51,789 nt of DNA from assembly GCF_021568775.1 (NCBI RefSeq), contig NZ_JAKGSG010000052.1, forward strand, positions 1 to 51,789. The letters run 5' to 3'. The position numbers were made by a program, and so were the translations under genes. This document shows positions 43,776 through 51,789 of this stretch, one piece after another. Position 1 is the first letter of the stretch; each line of letters begins with the position of its first letter. The notes under the pieces were generated by a model. The model did not search any database. It was given only the letters and a program-made list of their open reading frames with translations, and was not told the DNA's origin. The DNA is from Antribacter soli. GTDB lineage: Bacteria > Actinomycetota > Actinomycetes > Actinomycetales > Cellulomonadaceae.

Positions 43776-43865
43776 GGCTGAGCCGGAGGTGCAACGCAGT
43801 GTGGGTCCGCCACGGAGCAAGGACCAGCCCGGAGCGGAACCGTAGGCTCAGCCGCTACCAGCTCG
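43776..43865. repeat. Dispersed repeat family 2, unit 2
   Basis: This is a diverged direct copy of unit 1, roughly 90% identical by eye with one single-base gap. It has the same GGCTGAGCC/GGCTCAGCC ends. A third GGCTGAGCC begins at 43866 but the element does not continue. miaA begins 40 bases later. Confidence 0.82.
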
Positions 43866-43904
43866 GGCTGAGCCGCGACCGGCACCGCCTGAGAGAATCC
43901 CGGG

Positions 43905-44879
43905 GTGATCATCGTCGCCGTCGTGGGGCCCACGGCCACCGGGAAGTCGGACCTGGCGCTCGACCTCGCCGAGGCGCTGAGCCACGCCGAGATCGTCAAC
44001 GCGGACGCGTACCAGCTCTACCGCGGCATGGACGTCGGCACGGCGAAGGTGCCGGTGGGAGAGCGCCGCGGCGTCGTGCACCACCAGCTCGACGTGCTGG
44101 ACCCCCTCGAGGACGCGTCGGTCGCGCGCTACCAGGAGGAGGGGCGCGCGGACCTCGACGCGATCGCAGGCCGCGAGGCGCGGGCGGTCGTCGTCGGCGG
44201 GTCCGGGCTGTACGTGCGGGCCCTGCTCGACGAGATGGACTTTCCCGGCACCGACCCCCAGGTCCGGGCGGGGCTCGAGGCTCGGGCCGAGGCCGAGGGC
44301 CGCCGCGCTCTGCACGCCGAGCTGGAGCGGCTCGATCCGGACGCGGCGGCGTCGATCGGCCCGCACAACACGCGGCGGCTGGTGCGCGCGCTGGAGGTCA
44401 TCGCGATCACGGGCCGCCCGTACACGGCGAACCTGCCGCGCCAGGAGTACGTGCGCCCCGCCGTGCAGATCGGGCTCGACTGCTCGCGCGAGGTCCTCGA
44501 CCAGCGGGTCGCCGGGCGGGTCGAGCGGATGTGGCGCGAGGGTCTCGTGGACGAGGTCCGGTCCCTCGCGTCGCCCGAGCAGGGCGGGACGGGTTCCGGT
44601 CTGGGGCGTACGGCCGCACGGGCCGTCGGCTACGCGGAGGTGCTCGCCTGGTTGCGGGAGGAGGCCACCCAGGAGGAGGCGCGCGAGGCCGTCACCGCGA
44701 ACACGCGCCGCCTCGCCCGCAAGCAGATGGGGTGGTTCGGCCGGGACCCGCGGGTCCACTGGCTCGACGCGCAGTCGCCCACGCTGCTGCAGGACGCGCT
44801 CGAGGTCGTCCGGTCCGCCGACGCCGGCACCCTGCCGGTTCCCGGCGCGGAGCCCGTGCGGCGTAGCCTGGGGTCATGA
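43905..44879 (+). CDS. miaA: tRNA dimethylallyltransferase MiaA
   Basis: MiaA transfers a dimethylallyl group to N6 of A37 in tRNAs reading UNN codons, the step before MiaB. The 324-residue protein starts IVAVVGPTATGKSDLALDLAEAL (P-loop at about 8-15). The substrate-binding VNADAYQLYRGMDVGTAKV and HHQLDVLDP follow. VVGGSGLYVRALLDEMDFP and TRRLARKQMGWFGRDPRVHWLD mark the centre and C terminus. The GTG at 43905 is the only suitable start. The stop overlaps the dapF ATG by four bases. Confidence 0.97.
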   Translation: MIIVAVVGPTATGKSDLALDLAEALSHAEIVNADAYQLYRGMDVGTAKVPVGERRGVVHHQLDVLDPLEDASVARYQEEGRADLDAIAGREARAVVVGGSGLYVRALLDEMDFPGTDPQVRAGLEARAEAEGRRALHAELERLDPDAAASIGPHNTRRLVRALEVIAITGRPYTANLPRQEYVRPAVQIGLDCSREVLDQRVAGRVERMWREGLVDEVRSLASPEQGGTGSGLGRTAARAVGYAEVLAWLREEATQEEAREAVTANTRRLARKQMGWFGRDPRVHWLDAQSPTLLQDALEVVRSADAGTLPVPGAEPVRRSLGS

Positions 44880-45895
44880 CGCAGACCGTGCCCGAGGCGC
44901 CCGCCGCACCCCCTGCCACCGGTCGCGTGCGCTTCACCAAGGGCCACGGGACGCGCAACGACTTCGTGCTCGTCGCCGACCTCGCCGGCGAGCTCGACCT
45001 CACGCCCGAGATGGTGCGCCGCCTGGCCGACCGCCGCGGCGGCATCGGCGGCGACGGCGTCATCCGCCTCGTCCCGACCGCGGCGCTCGCCCGGGCCGGG
45101 GAGACCGTGGCCGACGAGGTCCTCGCCCAGGACCCGGCCGCCATCTGGTTCATGGACTACCGCAACGCCGACGGCTCCGTCGCCGAGATGTGCGGCAACG
45201 GGGTCCGCGTCTTCACAGCCTTCGCGGAGAGCCTCGGCCTGGTCACGCTGGCGCCCGGCACCGCGAGCCCGGTGCCCGGCGCAGCGCAGGCCGCCCCGGG
45301 CGGGCGAACGACGCCGTCGGACACCTTCGCCCTCGGCACCCGCGCGGGCGTCAAGCGAGTGCGGCGCGAGCCCGACGGCTGGTACGCCGTGGACATGGGG
45401 CCCTGGTCCCTGCCCTTCGGCGACGAGGCGCGGGCGCAGGGCTTCGACGCCGCCGTGCACGTGGCCGGCTGGGAGGCGCCGCGGCCGGCGCTGAGCGTCG
45501 ACCTCGGCAACCCGCACACGGTCGTCGCGCTCGCGGGGACCGAGGAGCTCGACGCGCTCGACCTGGGGCATGCCCCTGAGGTCGCGCCCGTGCCGCCGAA
45601 CGGCACGAACGTCGAGCTCGTGGTCCCCCTCGGCGAGGAGCTGGGGCCCGACGGCGAGCCGGCCGGGCGCGTGCGCATGCGCGTGCACGAGCGCGGGGTG
45701 GGCGAGACGCCGTCGTGCGGCACGGGGGCGTGCGCGGCGGCGCTCGCGGTCCGAACCTGGCAGGGCGAGGGCGCGCCGGACACGTGGTTCGTCGAGGTGC
45801 CGGGCGGAGAGGTGCGCGTTCGGCTGCTTCCCGACGGGCACGTCGAGCTGGCCGGCCCGGCCGAGCTCGTCTACTCGGGCGAGGTCGCTCTCTGA
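44876..45895 (+). CDS. dapF: Diaminopimelate epimerase
   Basis: DapF converts LL- to meso-diaminopimelate for peptidoglycan and lysine. The 339-residue protein has the two active-site cysteines, Cys106 in AEMCGNGVRVF and Cys281 in ETPSCGTGACAAAL. GHGTRNDFVLV and GGIGGDGVIRL lie near the start and FMDYRNADGS precedes the first cysteine. An Ala/Pro-rich loop around residues 125-145 is longer than usual. ATGA overlap couples it to miaA. TAGCCT (44864-44869), six bases before the ATG and inside miaA, may also give it a leaderless transcript of its own. Confidence 0.96.
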   Translation: MTQTVPEAPAAPPATGRVRFTKGHGTRNDFVLVADLAGELDLTPEMVRRLADRRGGIGGDGVIRLVPTAALARAGETVADEVLAQDPAAIWFMDYRNADGSVAEMCGNGVRVFTAFAESLGLVTLAPGTASPVPGAAQAAPGGRTTPSDTFALGTRAGVKRVRREPDGWYAVDMGPWSLPFGDEARAQGFDAAVHVAGWEAPRPALSVDLGNPHTVVALAGTEELDALDLGHAPEVAPVPPNGTNVELVVPLGEELGPDGEPAGRVRMRVHERGVGETPSCGTGACAAALAVRTWQGEGAPDTWFVEVPGGEVRVRLLPDGHVELAGPAELVYSGEVAL

Positions 45896-46581
45896 TCCGT
45901 CGCTCCGGGCGGCGTGCCGGGCCCCGACGCCGGCGCCCGTCCCGGCATGCTGTGTGCTCGGTGCGAGACGCGCAGGACGCGGAACCCCTTCGAGGACGTC
46001 TTGCGCTCGACCGGCAGGTCCAGCGTCTCGGTGATCCACCGCGCGAGCGAGTCGGACCCGAGGTTCTTCTGCACGACGAGCCACGCCTCGGCGTCGCCCT
46101 CCAGCTGGGGCAGCCAGCGCTCCAGCATCGTGTGGAGCACGAGCTTGCCCACGCGGATCGGGGGGTTCGACCAGATCGCCGCGAAAGTCGTGCCGGGCGG
46201 CACCATGTCCGGGGTGGCCGCCTGCACGTTCGTCAGCCCGAGGCGTGCGGCGCTGCGGCGCACCAGGTCGAGGGCTCGCTCGTTGACGTCGACCGCCCAG
46301 ACCGTCGCGGCCGGCGCCTCCAGGGCCATCGTCAGCGCGAGCGGCCCCCAGCCGCAGCCGAGGTCCAGCAGGTTGCCCTCCTGCGGGGGGGCCGGCACCT
46401 CCTGGAGGAGGACGCGGGTGCCCTTGTCGACGCCCCCCGGGGAGAACACGCCCGACGCGACCTCGACCTCGACCTCTCGCCCGGCGAGCCGGACCGCGAG
46501 GGTGCGCAGCTCCTCGGCCGAGGCGGGCTTTGCCGTGAAGTAGTGCTCGGGCGCGGTGCTGTCGTGGTCAGGCTGGCTCAC
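45871..46581 (-). CDS. RsmC/RlmG-like methyltransferase
   Basis: This SAM-dependent methyltransferase of 236 residues resembles RsmC (16S rRNA m2G1207). It starts HYFTAKPASAEELRTL and FSPGGVDKGTRVLLQEV. The SAM motif is LLDLGCGWGPLALTMAL and the catalytic motif is SNPPIRVGK, of the NPP type used for base amino groups. The rRNA substrate is inferred. The GTG start has TAGGAT (46593-46588, minus) six bases upstream, so a leaderless mRNA is likely. Its 3' end overlaps the convergent dapF by 25 bases, because of a Gly/Pro-rich C-terminal tail. Confidence 0.88.
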   Translation of the reverse strand: MSQPDHDSTAPEHYFTAKPASAEELRTLAVRLAGREVEVEVASGVFSPGGVDKGTRVLLQEVPAPPQEGNLLDLGCGWGPLALTMALEAPAATVWAVDVNERALDLVRRSAARLGLTNVQAATPDMVPPGTTFAAIWSNPPIRVGKLVLHTMLERWLPQLEGDAEAWLVVQKNLGSDSLARWITETLDLPVERKTSSKGFRVLRVSHRAHSMPGRAPASGPGTPPGATDQRATSPE

Positions 46582-46587
46582 CTGCCA

Positions 46588-46593
46588 ATCCTA
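46588..46593 (-). promoter_or_regulatory. -10 box of leaderless RsmC-like gene
   Basis: TAGGAT on the minus strand, six bases before the GTG at 46581. Confidence 0.6.
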
Positions 46594-46715
46594 GGTCCGC
46601 GTCCGACGGCGGACGGCTCGCGTGGTCGCGGCGAAATCACGCGGAAAGGCGTGGCCCCGGGACTGCCCGACGTGGGATCGTTGTTGTACCAAGGACATCC
46701 ACCGAAGGGCATTAC

Positions 46716-48260
46716 ATGACCGACTCCCCGACGAATCCCGGCGCACCGGCAGACGAGCCGTCCGGCCACGAGCACCACGAGCGTGCTGCCCAGGCCATCG
46801 CGAACGACGTCGTCGCACGGGTGCTCGCTCGGGCGGGGACGGCGCGGGCCGACGGCGGCACCGTGCACACGGACCACGACGGCGAGCAGCTCGATCTCGA
46901 GGAGCGCACCGCGCTGCGCCGCGTCGCCGGGCTGTCGACCGAGCTCGAGGACGTCACCGAGGTCGAGTACCGGCAGCTGCGCCTCGAGCGCGTCGTGCTG
47001 GTCGGCCTCTACAGCGGTGGCGAGGCGGCCGCGCTCGACGCCGAGATCTCGCTCCGCGAGCTCGCAGCGCTCGCGGAGACAGCCGGCTCGCAGGTGCTCG
47101 ACGGCCTGCTGCAACGCCGCCAGAAGCCCGACCCCGGCACGTACCTGGGGTCCGGCAAGGCCGTCGAGCTCGCTCAGCTCGTGCTGGCCACCGGCGCGGA
47201 CACCGTGGTGGTCGACGGCGAGCTCGCCCCGTCCCAGCGCCGCGCGCTGGAGGACGTGGTGAAGGTCAAGGTCGTCGACCGTACGGCGCTGATCCTCGAC
47301 ATCTTCGCCCAGCACGCCAAGTCCCGGGAGGGCAAGGCGCAGGTCGAGCTCGCGCAGCTCGAGTACCTGCTGCCGCGCCTGCGCGGCTGGGGCGAGTCGA
47401 TGTCCCGTCAGGCCGGTGGCCAGGTGGGCGGCGCCGGCGCCGGCATGGGCTCGCGCGGACCCGGTGAGACGAAGATCGAGCTGGACCGCCGCCGCATCCG
47501 TAACCGCATGGCGAAGCTGCGCCGCGAGATCGACGCTATGGGGCCGTCGCGCGAGACCAAGCGACTGTCCCGCAAGCGCAACGCGATCCCCGCGGTGGCG
47601 ATCGCCGGCTACACCAACTCCGGCAAGTCGTCCCTCCTCAACGCCCTGACGGACGCGGGAGTCCTCGTGGAGAACGCCCTGTTCGCCACGCTCGACCCCA
47701 CGGTGCGGCGCACGCAGACGGAGGACGGCCGCGTCTACACGCTCGCCGACACCGTCGGCTTCGTGCGCCACCTGCCGCACCAGCTCGTCGAGGCGTTCCG
47801 CTCGACACTGGAGGAGGTCGGCAGCGCCGACCTGCTGCTGCACATCGTCGACGCGGCGCACCCGGACCCGGAGAGCCAGATCGCCGCCGTGCGCGAGGTC
47901 CTGGCGGACATCCCGGGCATTCATGACGTCCCCGAGATCGTCGTGCTGAACAAGGCCGACATCGCCGACCCGGCCGTCGTGGGGCGCATCCAGCGGCGCG
48001 AGAAGCGGACCGTCGTCGTGTCCGCCCACACGGGCGAGGGGATCGCCGAGCTGCGCGAGATCGTCGCCGACGCCCTCCCGCGGCCGTCGGTCGAGATCGA
48101 CCTCGTCGTGCCGTACTCGCGCGGCGACCTCGTGCACCGCGTGCACGAGTCGGGCGAGATCGACCAGGAGGAGCACGTCGCGGCGGGCACCCACCTGCGC
48201 GGGCGCGTCGACGCGGCGCTCGCGGCCGAGCTCGATCGGGTGGCGGCACAGGCCTCCTGA
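46716..48260 (+). CDS. hflX: GTPase HflX
   Basis: HflX is a ribosome-associated GTPase that splits stalled or stress-inactivated ribosomes. The 514-residue protein has an N-terminal HflX domain with LLQRRQKPDPGTYLGSGKAVELAQL and DRTALILDIFAQHAKSREGKAQVELAQL. The Gly-rich linker is GQVGGAGAGMGSRGPGETKIELDRRRI. The G domain has G1 GYTNSGKSS near residue 300, DTVGFVRHLP (G3) and NKAD (G4). The first 70 residues are a variable extension. A GAAGGG site precedes the ATG. Confidence 0.97.
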   Translation: MTDSPTNPGAPADEPSGHEHHERAAQAIANDVVARVLARAGTARADGGTVHTDHDGEQLDLEERTALRRVAGLSTELEDVTEVEYRQLRLERVVLVGLYSGGEAAALDAEISLRELAALAETAGSQVLDGLLQRRQKPDPGTYLGSGKAVELAQLVLATGADTVVVDGELAPSQRRALEDVVKVKVVDRTALILDIFAQHAKSREGKAQVELAQLEYLLPRLRGWGESMSRQAGGQVGGAGAGMGSRGPGETKIELDRRRIRNRMAKLRREIDAMGPSRETKRLSRKRNAIPAVAIAGYTNSGKSSLLNALTDAGVLVENALFATLDPTVRRTQTEDGRVYTLADTVGFVRHLPHQLVEAFRSTLEEVGSADLLLHIVDAAHPDPESQIAAVREVLADIPGIHDVPEIVVLNKADIADPAVVGRIQRREKRTVVVSAHTGEGIAELREIVADALPRPSVEIDLVVPYSRGDLVHRVHESGEIDQEEHVAAGTHLRGRVDAALAAELDRVAAQAS

Positions 48261-48276
48261 CGCTCGGCGTGGCTGT

Positions 48277-48314
48277 GCCGGTGGCGCCGTCCCGCCGGGA
48301 CGGGCGCCACCGGC
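48277..48314. terminator. Terminator after hflX
   Basis: GCCGGTGGCGCC (48277-48288) pairs with GGCGCCACCGGC (48303-48314), with GTCCC/GGGAC continuing the stem inside (one bulged G). It starts 16 bases after the hflX stop codon. Confidence 0.88.
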
Positions 48315-48355
48315 GTACCCGCCGCAGCGGGGCGCCGGGTGTCGGTGGTCGCCCG

Positions 48356-48361
48356 TAGGAT
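48356..48361 (+). promoter_or_regulatory. -10 box of leaderless DinG-like helicase gene
   Basis: TAGGAT, six bases before the GTG at 48368. Confidence 0.65.
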
Positions 48362-48367
48362 CGATGC

Positions 48368-50494
48368 GTGACCAGCCTCGACGACTCGCCCGCCGCGCGG
48401 ACCTCCGACGTGCCCTCGGTCGGCGAGCTGCTCGACCTGGCCGTGGGCGAGCTGGGCGGTGGTCGCCGCGAGGGACAGGACCAGATGGCGCAGGCCGTGG
48501 CGGACGCGGTGGAGAAGGGCGAGCACCTGCTCGTCCAGGCGGGCACGGGCACCGGGAAGTCGCTCGGCTACCTCGTCCCCGCGGTGCGGCACGCGGTGAC
48601 GGCGGAGAGCCGCGTCGTCGTCTCCACCGCCACCCTGGCGCTGCAGCGCCAGGTCATCACCCGTGACCTGCCGCTGGTCGCGCGCGCGGTCGCGCCGCTG
48701 CTGCCCCGGGAGCCGCGCATCGCGCTGCTGAAGGGCTGGCACAACTACCTGTGCGTGCACAAGGTAGCGGGCGGCTACCCGGCGGACGAGCCCACGCTCT
48801 TCGACCTCCCCGGCGGTGAGGACCACCCGGCGTCCGACGGCGGAGCAGGCGCCACGGGCGGCCGCGCCGCCTCCCGCGGTCGTCGCCGCGACGGCGAGAC
48901 GCTCGCGGACCAGGTGCGCCGCCTGCACGAGTGGGCGTCGGAGACGGACACGGGGGACCGGGACGACCTGGTGCCGGGCGTGCCGGACCGGGCCTGGCGG
49001 CAGGTGTCGGTCACGTCGATGGAGTGCCTGGGCGGCCGGTGCCCGATGCTCGCCGAGTGCTTCCCGGAGCGCGCGCGGGCCTCCGCACGCGAGGCGGACG
49101 TCGTCGTGACGAACCACGCGATGCTCGGGATCGCGGTGTCCGGCAGCCCCGGCGTGCTGCCGGAGCACGACGTCGTGGTGGTCGACGAGGCCCACGAGCT
49201 CGTCGACCGCGTCACGGCGGCCGCCACGGTGGACCTCTCGATGGCGTCCGTGGAGCACGCGTCGCGACTCGCGCGGCGGCACGGCGGCGCCGACACGACC
49301 GCGCTCGACGCCGCGGCGCAGGGGCTGGGCACGCTGCTCGTCACCGCGCCGGCAGAACGGTTCCCGGACGGGCTGCCGGACGCTCTGCGCACGGCCGTGG
49401 GGGCGGTCCGGGATGCGGCGCGCGAGCTGCTCACCCGGCTCAAGCCCGAGCCGGCAGGACAGGGGAAGGGCGCCGGTCCGGCGTCGGGCCAGCCCGACCC
49501 CGGCCTGAAGATGGCGCAGTCCGCTGTGCTGCAGCTCTTCGAGACGGCCGACCGGATGGCCGTCGACGACACGAGCCACGACGTGCTGTGGTGCTCGCGT
49601 CCGGACGCGGCGTGGGGCGGCTTCTCCGACGGGGTGACGCGCCTGCACGCGGCGCCGCTGCATGTCGCCGGGCTGATCCGCACCCACCTGCTGAGCGAGT
49701 CGACGGGCGTGTTCACGTCCGCGACCCTGGCGCTCGGCGGCACGTTCGAGCCCGTCGCAGGCGCGCTCGGGCTCGGCCGTGCCACGCTCGGCGACGGCGA
49801 GGCGCCCGCCGAGCACCCGGCCGACAAGCCGGCGTGGACGGGGCTGGACGTCGGCAGTCCCTTCGACTACCCGCGCCAGGGCATCCTCTACATCGCGAGA
49901 CACCTGCCCGCGCCGGGGCGCGAGCCGACCACGGAGGCTCAGCTCGACGAGATCGCGGAGCTCGTCACGGCCGCGGGCGGGCGGACCCTCGGGCTGTTCT
50001 CGTCGCGCCGGGCGGCGGTGGCCGCGGCGGAGGCGATGCGGGAACGGCTGGACGTGCCGATCCTCTGCCAGGGCGACGACCAGCTCCCGAGCCTCGTGCG
50101 GGAGTTCGCGGACGACCCCGCGACGTGCCTGTTCGGCACGCTGTCGCTGTGGCAGGGCGTGGACGTGCCCGGGCCGTCGTGCCAGCTCGTGATCATCGAC
50201 CGGATCCCGTTCCCCCGCCCGGACGACCCCGTGAAAGCGGCGCGGGCGCGCGCCGTGGAGCAGGCCGGCGGCAACGGCTTCATGGCGGTGTCCGCGACGC
50301 ACGCCGCGCTGCTCCTCGCGCAGGGTGCCGGCCGCCTGGTGCGCACCACGACGGACCGCGGCGTGGTCGCAGTGCTCGATCCGAGGCTCGCCACGGCGCG
50401 CTACGCGTCGTTCCTCACGCGGTCCATGCCGGGCTTCTGGCCTACGTCCGACGCGCAGCTCGTCCGCGCTGCGCTGGCACGACTCGACACCTAG
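48368..50494 (+). CDS. DinG/XPD-family ATP-dependent DNA helicase
   Basis: This 708-residue superfamily 2 helicase has Walker A QAGTGTGKSLGYL near residue 60 and DEAH near 273. Four cysteines (129, 220, 225, 231) lie between them, as expected for the iron-sulphur cluster of the XPD/DinG group. FTSATLALGG and LFSSRRAA begin the second motor domain. QGAGRLVRTTTDRG is motif VI. An insertion rich in Gly/Ala/Arg lies near residues 150-180. It probably unwinds damage-linked or R-loop structures. TAGGAT (48356-48361) is six bases before the GTG, indicating a leaderless mRNA. Confidence 0.94.
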   Translation: MTSLDDSPAARTSDVPSVGELLDLAVGELGGGRREGQDQMAQAVADAVEKGEHLLVQAGTGTGKSLGYLVPAVRHAVTAESRVVVSTATLALQRQVITRDLPLVARAVAPLLPREPRIALLKGWHNYLCVHKVAGGYPADEPTLFDLPGGEDHPASDGGAGATGGRAASRGRRRDGETLADQVRRLHEWASETDTGDRDDLVPGVPDRAWRQVSVTSMECLGGRCPMLAECFPERARASAREADVVVTNHAMLGIAVSGSPGVLPEHDVVVVDEAHELVDRVTAAATVDLSMASVEHASRLARRHGGADTTALDAAAQGLGTLLVTAPAERFPDGLPDALRTAVGAVRDAARELLTRLKPEPAGQGKGAGPASGQPDPGLKMAQSAVLQLFETADRMAVDDTSHDVLWCSRPDAAWGGFSDGVTRLHAAPLHVAGLIRTHLLSESTGVFTSATLALGGTFEPVAGALGLGRATLGDGEAPAEHPADKPAWTGLDVGSPFDYPRQGILYIARHLPAPGREPTTEAQLDEIAELVTAAGGRTLGLFSSRRAAVAAAEAMRERLDVPILCQGDDQLPSLVREFADDPATCLFGTLSLWQGVDVPGPSCQLVIIDRIPFPRPDDPVKAARARAVEQAGGNGFMAVSATHAALLLAQGAGRLVRTTTDRGVVAVLDPRLATARYASFLTRSMPGFWPTSDAQLVRAALARLDT

Positions 50495-50562
50495 CCTGAG
50501 GTGGCCGGGCGGCCCGCCCAGCGCGGAGCGCCCGGGCCATCGCCCGAGCCGGAGGAGGATCC

Positions 50563-51543
50563 GTGAACGCTGCGCTGTCCGACGCGAGGTCGGCGTCCCG
50601 CACGACGAAGCTCGCCGTGGTCGGGGCGGGGGCCGTCGGGTCCACCCTCGCCTACGCCGCCCTCGCCCGCGGGTCCGCGCGGACCATCGCGTTGCTCGAC
50701 GTCAACAAGGCCAAGGTCGAGGCCGAGGTGCTCGACCTGCAGCAGGGCCTGATGTTCACGCCCCAGGCGGAGGTCATCGGCTCCGACGACGTCGCGGTGT
50801 GCGCCGACGCGGACGTGGTCGTCGTGACCGCCGGCGCGAAGCAGAAGCCCGGCCAGACGCGGCTCGACCTTGCCGAGGCGACCATCGAGCTCACCGCCAA
50901 GATCCTGCCCGGCCTCGTGGAGGTCGCGCCCGACGCGGTCTACGTGATGGTCACCAACCCGGTCGACGTGGTGACGTACGCGGCGCTCAGGATCTCCGGG
51001 CTGCCGCGCGAGCGGCTCTTCGGGTCCGGGACCGTGCTCGACTCCTCGCGCCTGCGCGTCGTGCTCGCCGAGCGGTGCGGCGTGGCGGTGGGCAACGTCC
51101 ACGCCTACATCGCGGGCGAGCACGGCGACTCCGAGATCGCTCTGTGGAGCTCGGCCACGATCGCCGGCGTGCCGCTGCTCAACTGGACGCCGTTCCCGGG
51201 CGCGAAGCCGCTCGACGAGGAGTCGCGCGAGGCCGTGCACCGTGAGGTCGTCGACTCCGCATACCGGATCATCTCCGGCAAGGGCGCCACGAACTACGCC
51301 ATCGGTCTCGCAGCGACGCGGATCATCGAGGCGGTGCTGCAGGACGAGCACGCTGTGATGCCGGTGTCCTCCCTGCTGGAGGACTACTACGGCATCAGCG
51401 ACGTGTGCCTGTCCCTGCCGTCCCTGGTGGACCGCCGCGGGGTCACGCAGAACGTGCCCGTCCCGCTGTCGGACCAGGAGCTGGCCGGTCTGCGCGCGTC
51501 GGCGGAGAGCGTGCGGGCGGTCCAGAAGCGCTTCGGGCTCTGA
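50563..51543 (+). CDS. ldh: L-lactate dehydrogenase
   Basis: The enzyme interconverts pyruvate and L-lactate with NADH. The 326-residue protein has the Rossmann motif VVGAGAVGSTLAYA and the coenzyme Asp in LLDVNKAK. The mobile loop carries GAKQKPGQTRLDL. VTNPVDVVTY and GSGTVLDSSRLR (substrate Arg) follow, and the catalytic His187 is in IAGEHGDSEIALWS. A lactate rather than malate enzyme is favoured by Gln in AKQKPGQTR. GGAGGAGG precedes the GTG. Bases 51125-51199 are duplicated at the window end. Confidence 0.95.
   Translation: MNAALSDARSASRTTKLAVVGAGAVGSTLAYAALARGSARTIALLDVNKAKVEAEVLDLQQGLMFTPQAEVIGSDDVAVCADADVVVVTAGAKQKPGQTRLDLAEATIELTAKILPGLVEVAPDAVYVMVTNPVDVVTYAALRISGLPRERLFGSGTVLDSSRLRVVLAERCGVAVGNVHAYIAGEHGDSEIALWSSATIAGVPLLNWTPFPGAKPLDEESREAVHREVVDSAYRIISGKGATNYAIGLAATRIIEAVLQDEHAVMPVSSLLEDYYGISDVCLSLPSLVDRRGVTQNVPVPLSDQELAGLRASAESVRAVQKRFGL
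51125..51199 (+). repeat. ldh segment duplicated at the window end
   Basis: These 75 bases are identical to 51715-51789 in the same orientation. This copy is in frame inside ldh and is clearly the original. Confidence 0.95.
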
Positions 51544-51564
51544 CGAGGGAAGCGCCGAGATCGT

Positions 51565-51714
<150 letters not shown>

Positions 51715-51789
51715 GCGACTCCGAGATCGCTCTGTGGAGCTCGGCCACGATCGCCGGCGTGCCGCTGCTCAACTGGACGCCGTTCCCGG
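51715..51789 (+). repeat. Misplaced copy of an ldh segment
   Basis: The last 75 bases are an exact direct copy of 51125-51199 and end in mid-codon. Separated from ldh only by a G/C run, this looks like an assembly error at a contig end rather than a second gene. Confidence 0.85.

Noticed and set aside
43685-43865. CRISPR array
   Set aside because: Only two units, no spacers between them, diverged sequences and inverted ends; no cas genes in the window.
43415-43999. Minus-strand open frame through the family 2 repeats with repeated AQPEL.AAEP..PLRAG residues
   Set aside because: The repeated residues simply reflect the tandem DNA repeat, and the frame overlaps the LigB-like gene and miaA on the other strand.

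Overview
The window reads as one 51.8-kb piece of a high-GC actinobacterial chromosome. Codon third positions are almost all G or C, GTG starts are common, and the gene order (truB, ribF, rpsO, pnp, M16 protease, dapB ... dapA, rnj ... ftsK, pgsA, cinA, clgR ... recA, recX, gluABCD, miaB ... miaA, dapF, hflX) is the conserved actinobacterial core block. The ClgR-type regulator, a DUF3046 gene next to recA, Nei2/Lhr and a LexA box of the CGAAC-N4-GTTCG type all fit. I would guess Micrococcales (Cellulomonas/Cellulosimicrobium-like), but the genus is an inference.

Layout. 0.1-5 kb: tRNA pseudouridine synthase, an unknown gene, FAD synthetase and an animal-type heme peroxidase. 5-9.3 kb: rpsO-pnp with a strong intergenic hairpin, then an M16 protease broken by a low-complexity stretch. 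9.4-17 kb: dapB, a TPR membrane protein, two small genes, an aldehyde dehydrogenase, rraA, dapA and RNase J. 17-20.7 kb: an accessory membrane-protein patch with two DUF4328 genes (one frameshifted), a DUF998 protein, and a TetR regulator divergent from a small membrane protein across a clear operator. 20.7-26.8 kb: ftsK, a CapA-like lipoprotein, pgsA-cinA and clgR. 26.8-35.6 kb: a DNA repair cluster (nei2, lhr, DUF3046, recA, recX). 35.7-39.1 kb: a glutamate-type ABC importer. 39.3-46.6 kb: miaB, a short 2TM gene, two YbjN genes, a LigB-like gene, miaA, dapF and an RsmC-like methyltransferase. 46.7-51.5 kb: hflX, a DinG-like helicase and L-lactate dehydrogenase. No gene-free stretch exceeds about 300 bases, and I saw no tRNA, rRNA, CRISPR array, transposase or riboswitch.

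How the genes fit together. Lysine/diaminopimelate synthesis is spread over dapA, dapB and dapF. RNA decay is represented by PNPase, RNase J and RraA. Two tRNA-A37 modifiers (MiaA, MiaB) sit near each other. The repair genes lie around a LexA-controlled recA promoter.

The most unusual signal is a 69-bp dispersed element present in the same reading frame inside two unrelated genes, miaB and the LigB-like gene. It encodes 23 similar residues and contains a hairpin with a compensatory base-pair change. A second, non-coding element family occurs as a tandem pair before miaA and as a fragment near 11.4 kb. Many genes (at least 15) have a TAnnnT hexamer 6-7 bases before the start codon, the signature of leaderless transcripts.

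Quality warning. Three low-complexity G/C stretches (1-62, 7971-8081, 51565-51714) look like base-calling or assembly artefacts, and the last 75 bases duplicate part of ldh. The frameshifts noted at 18.2 kb and 41.4 kb may have the same cause.
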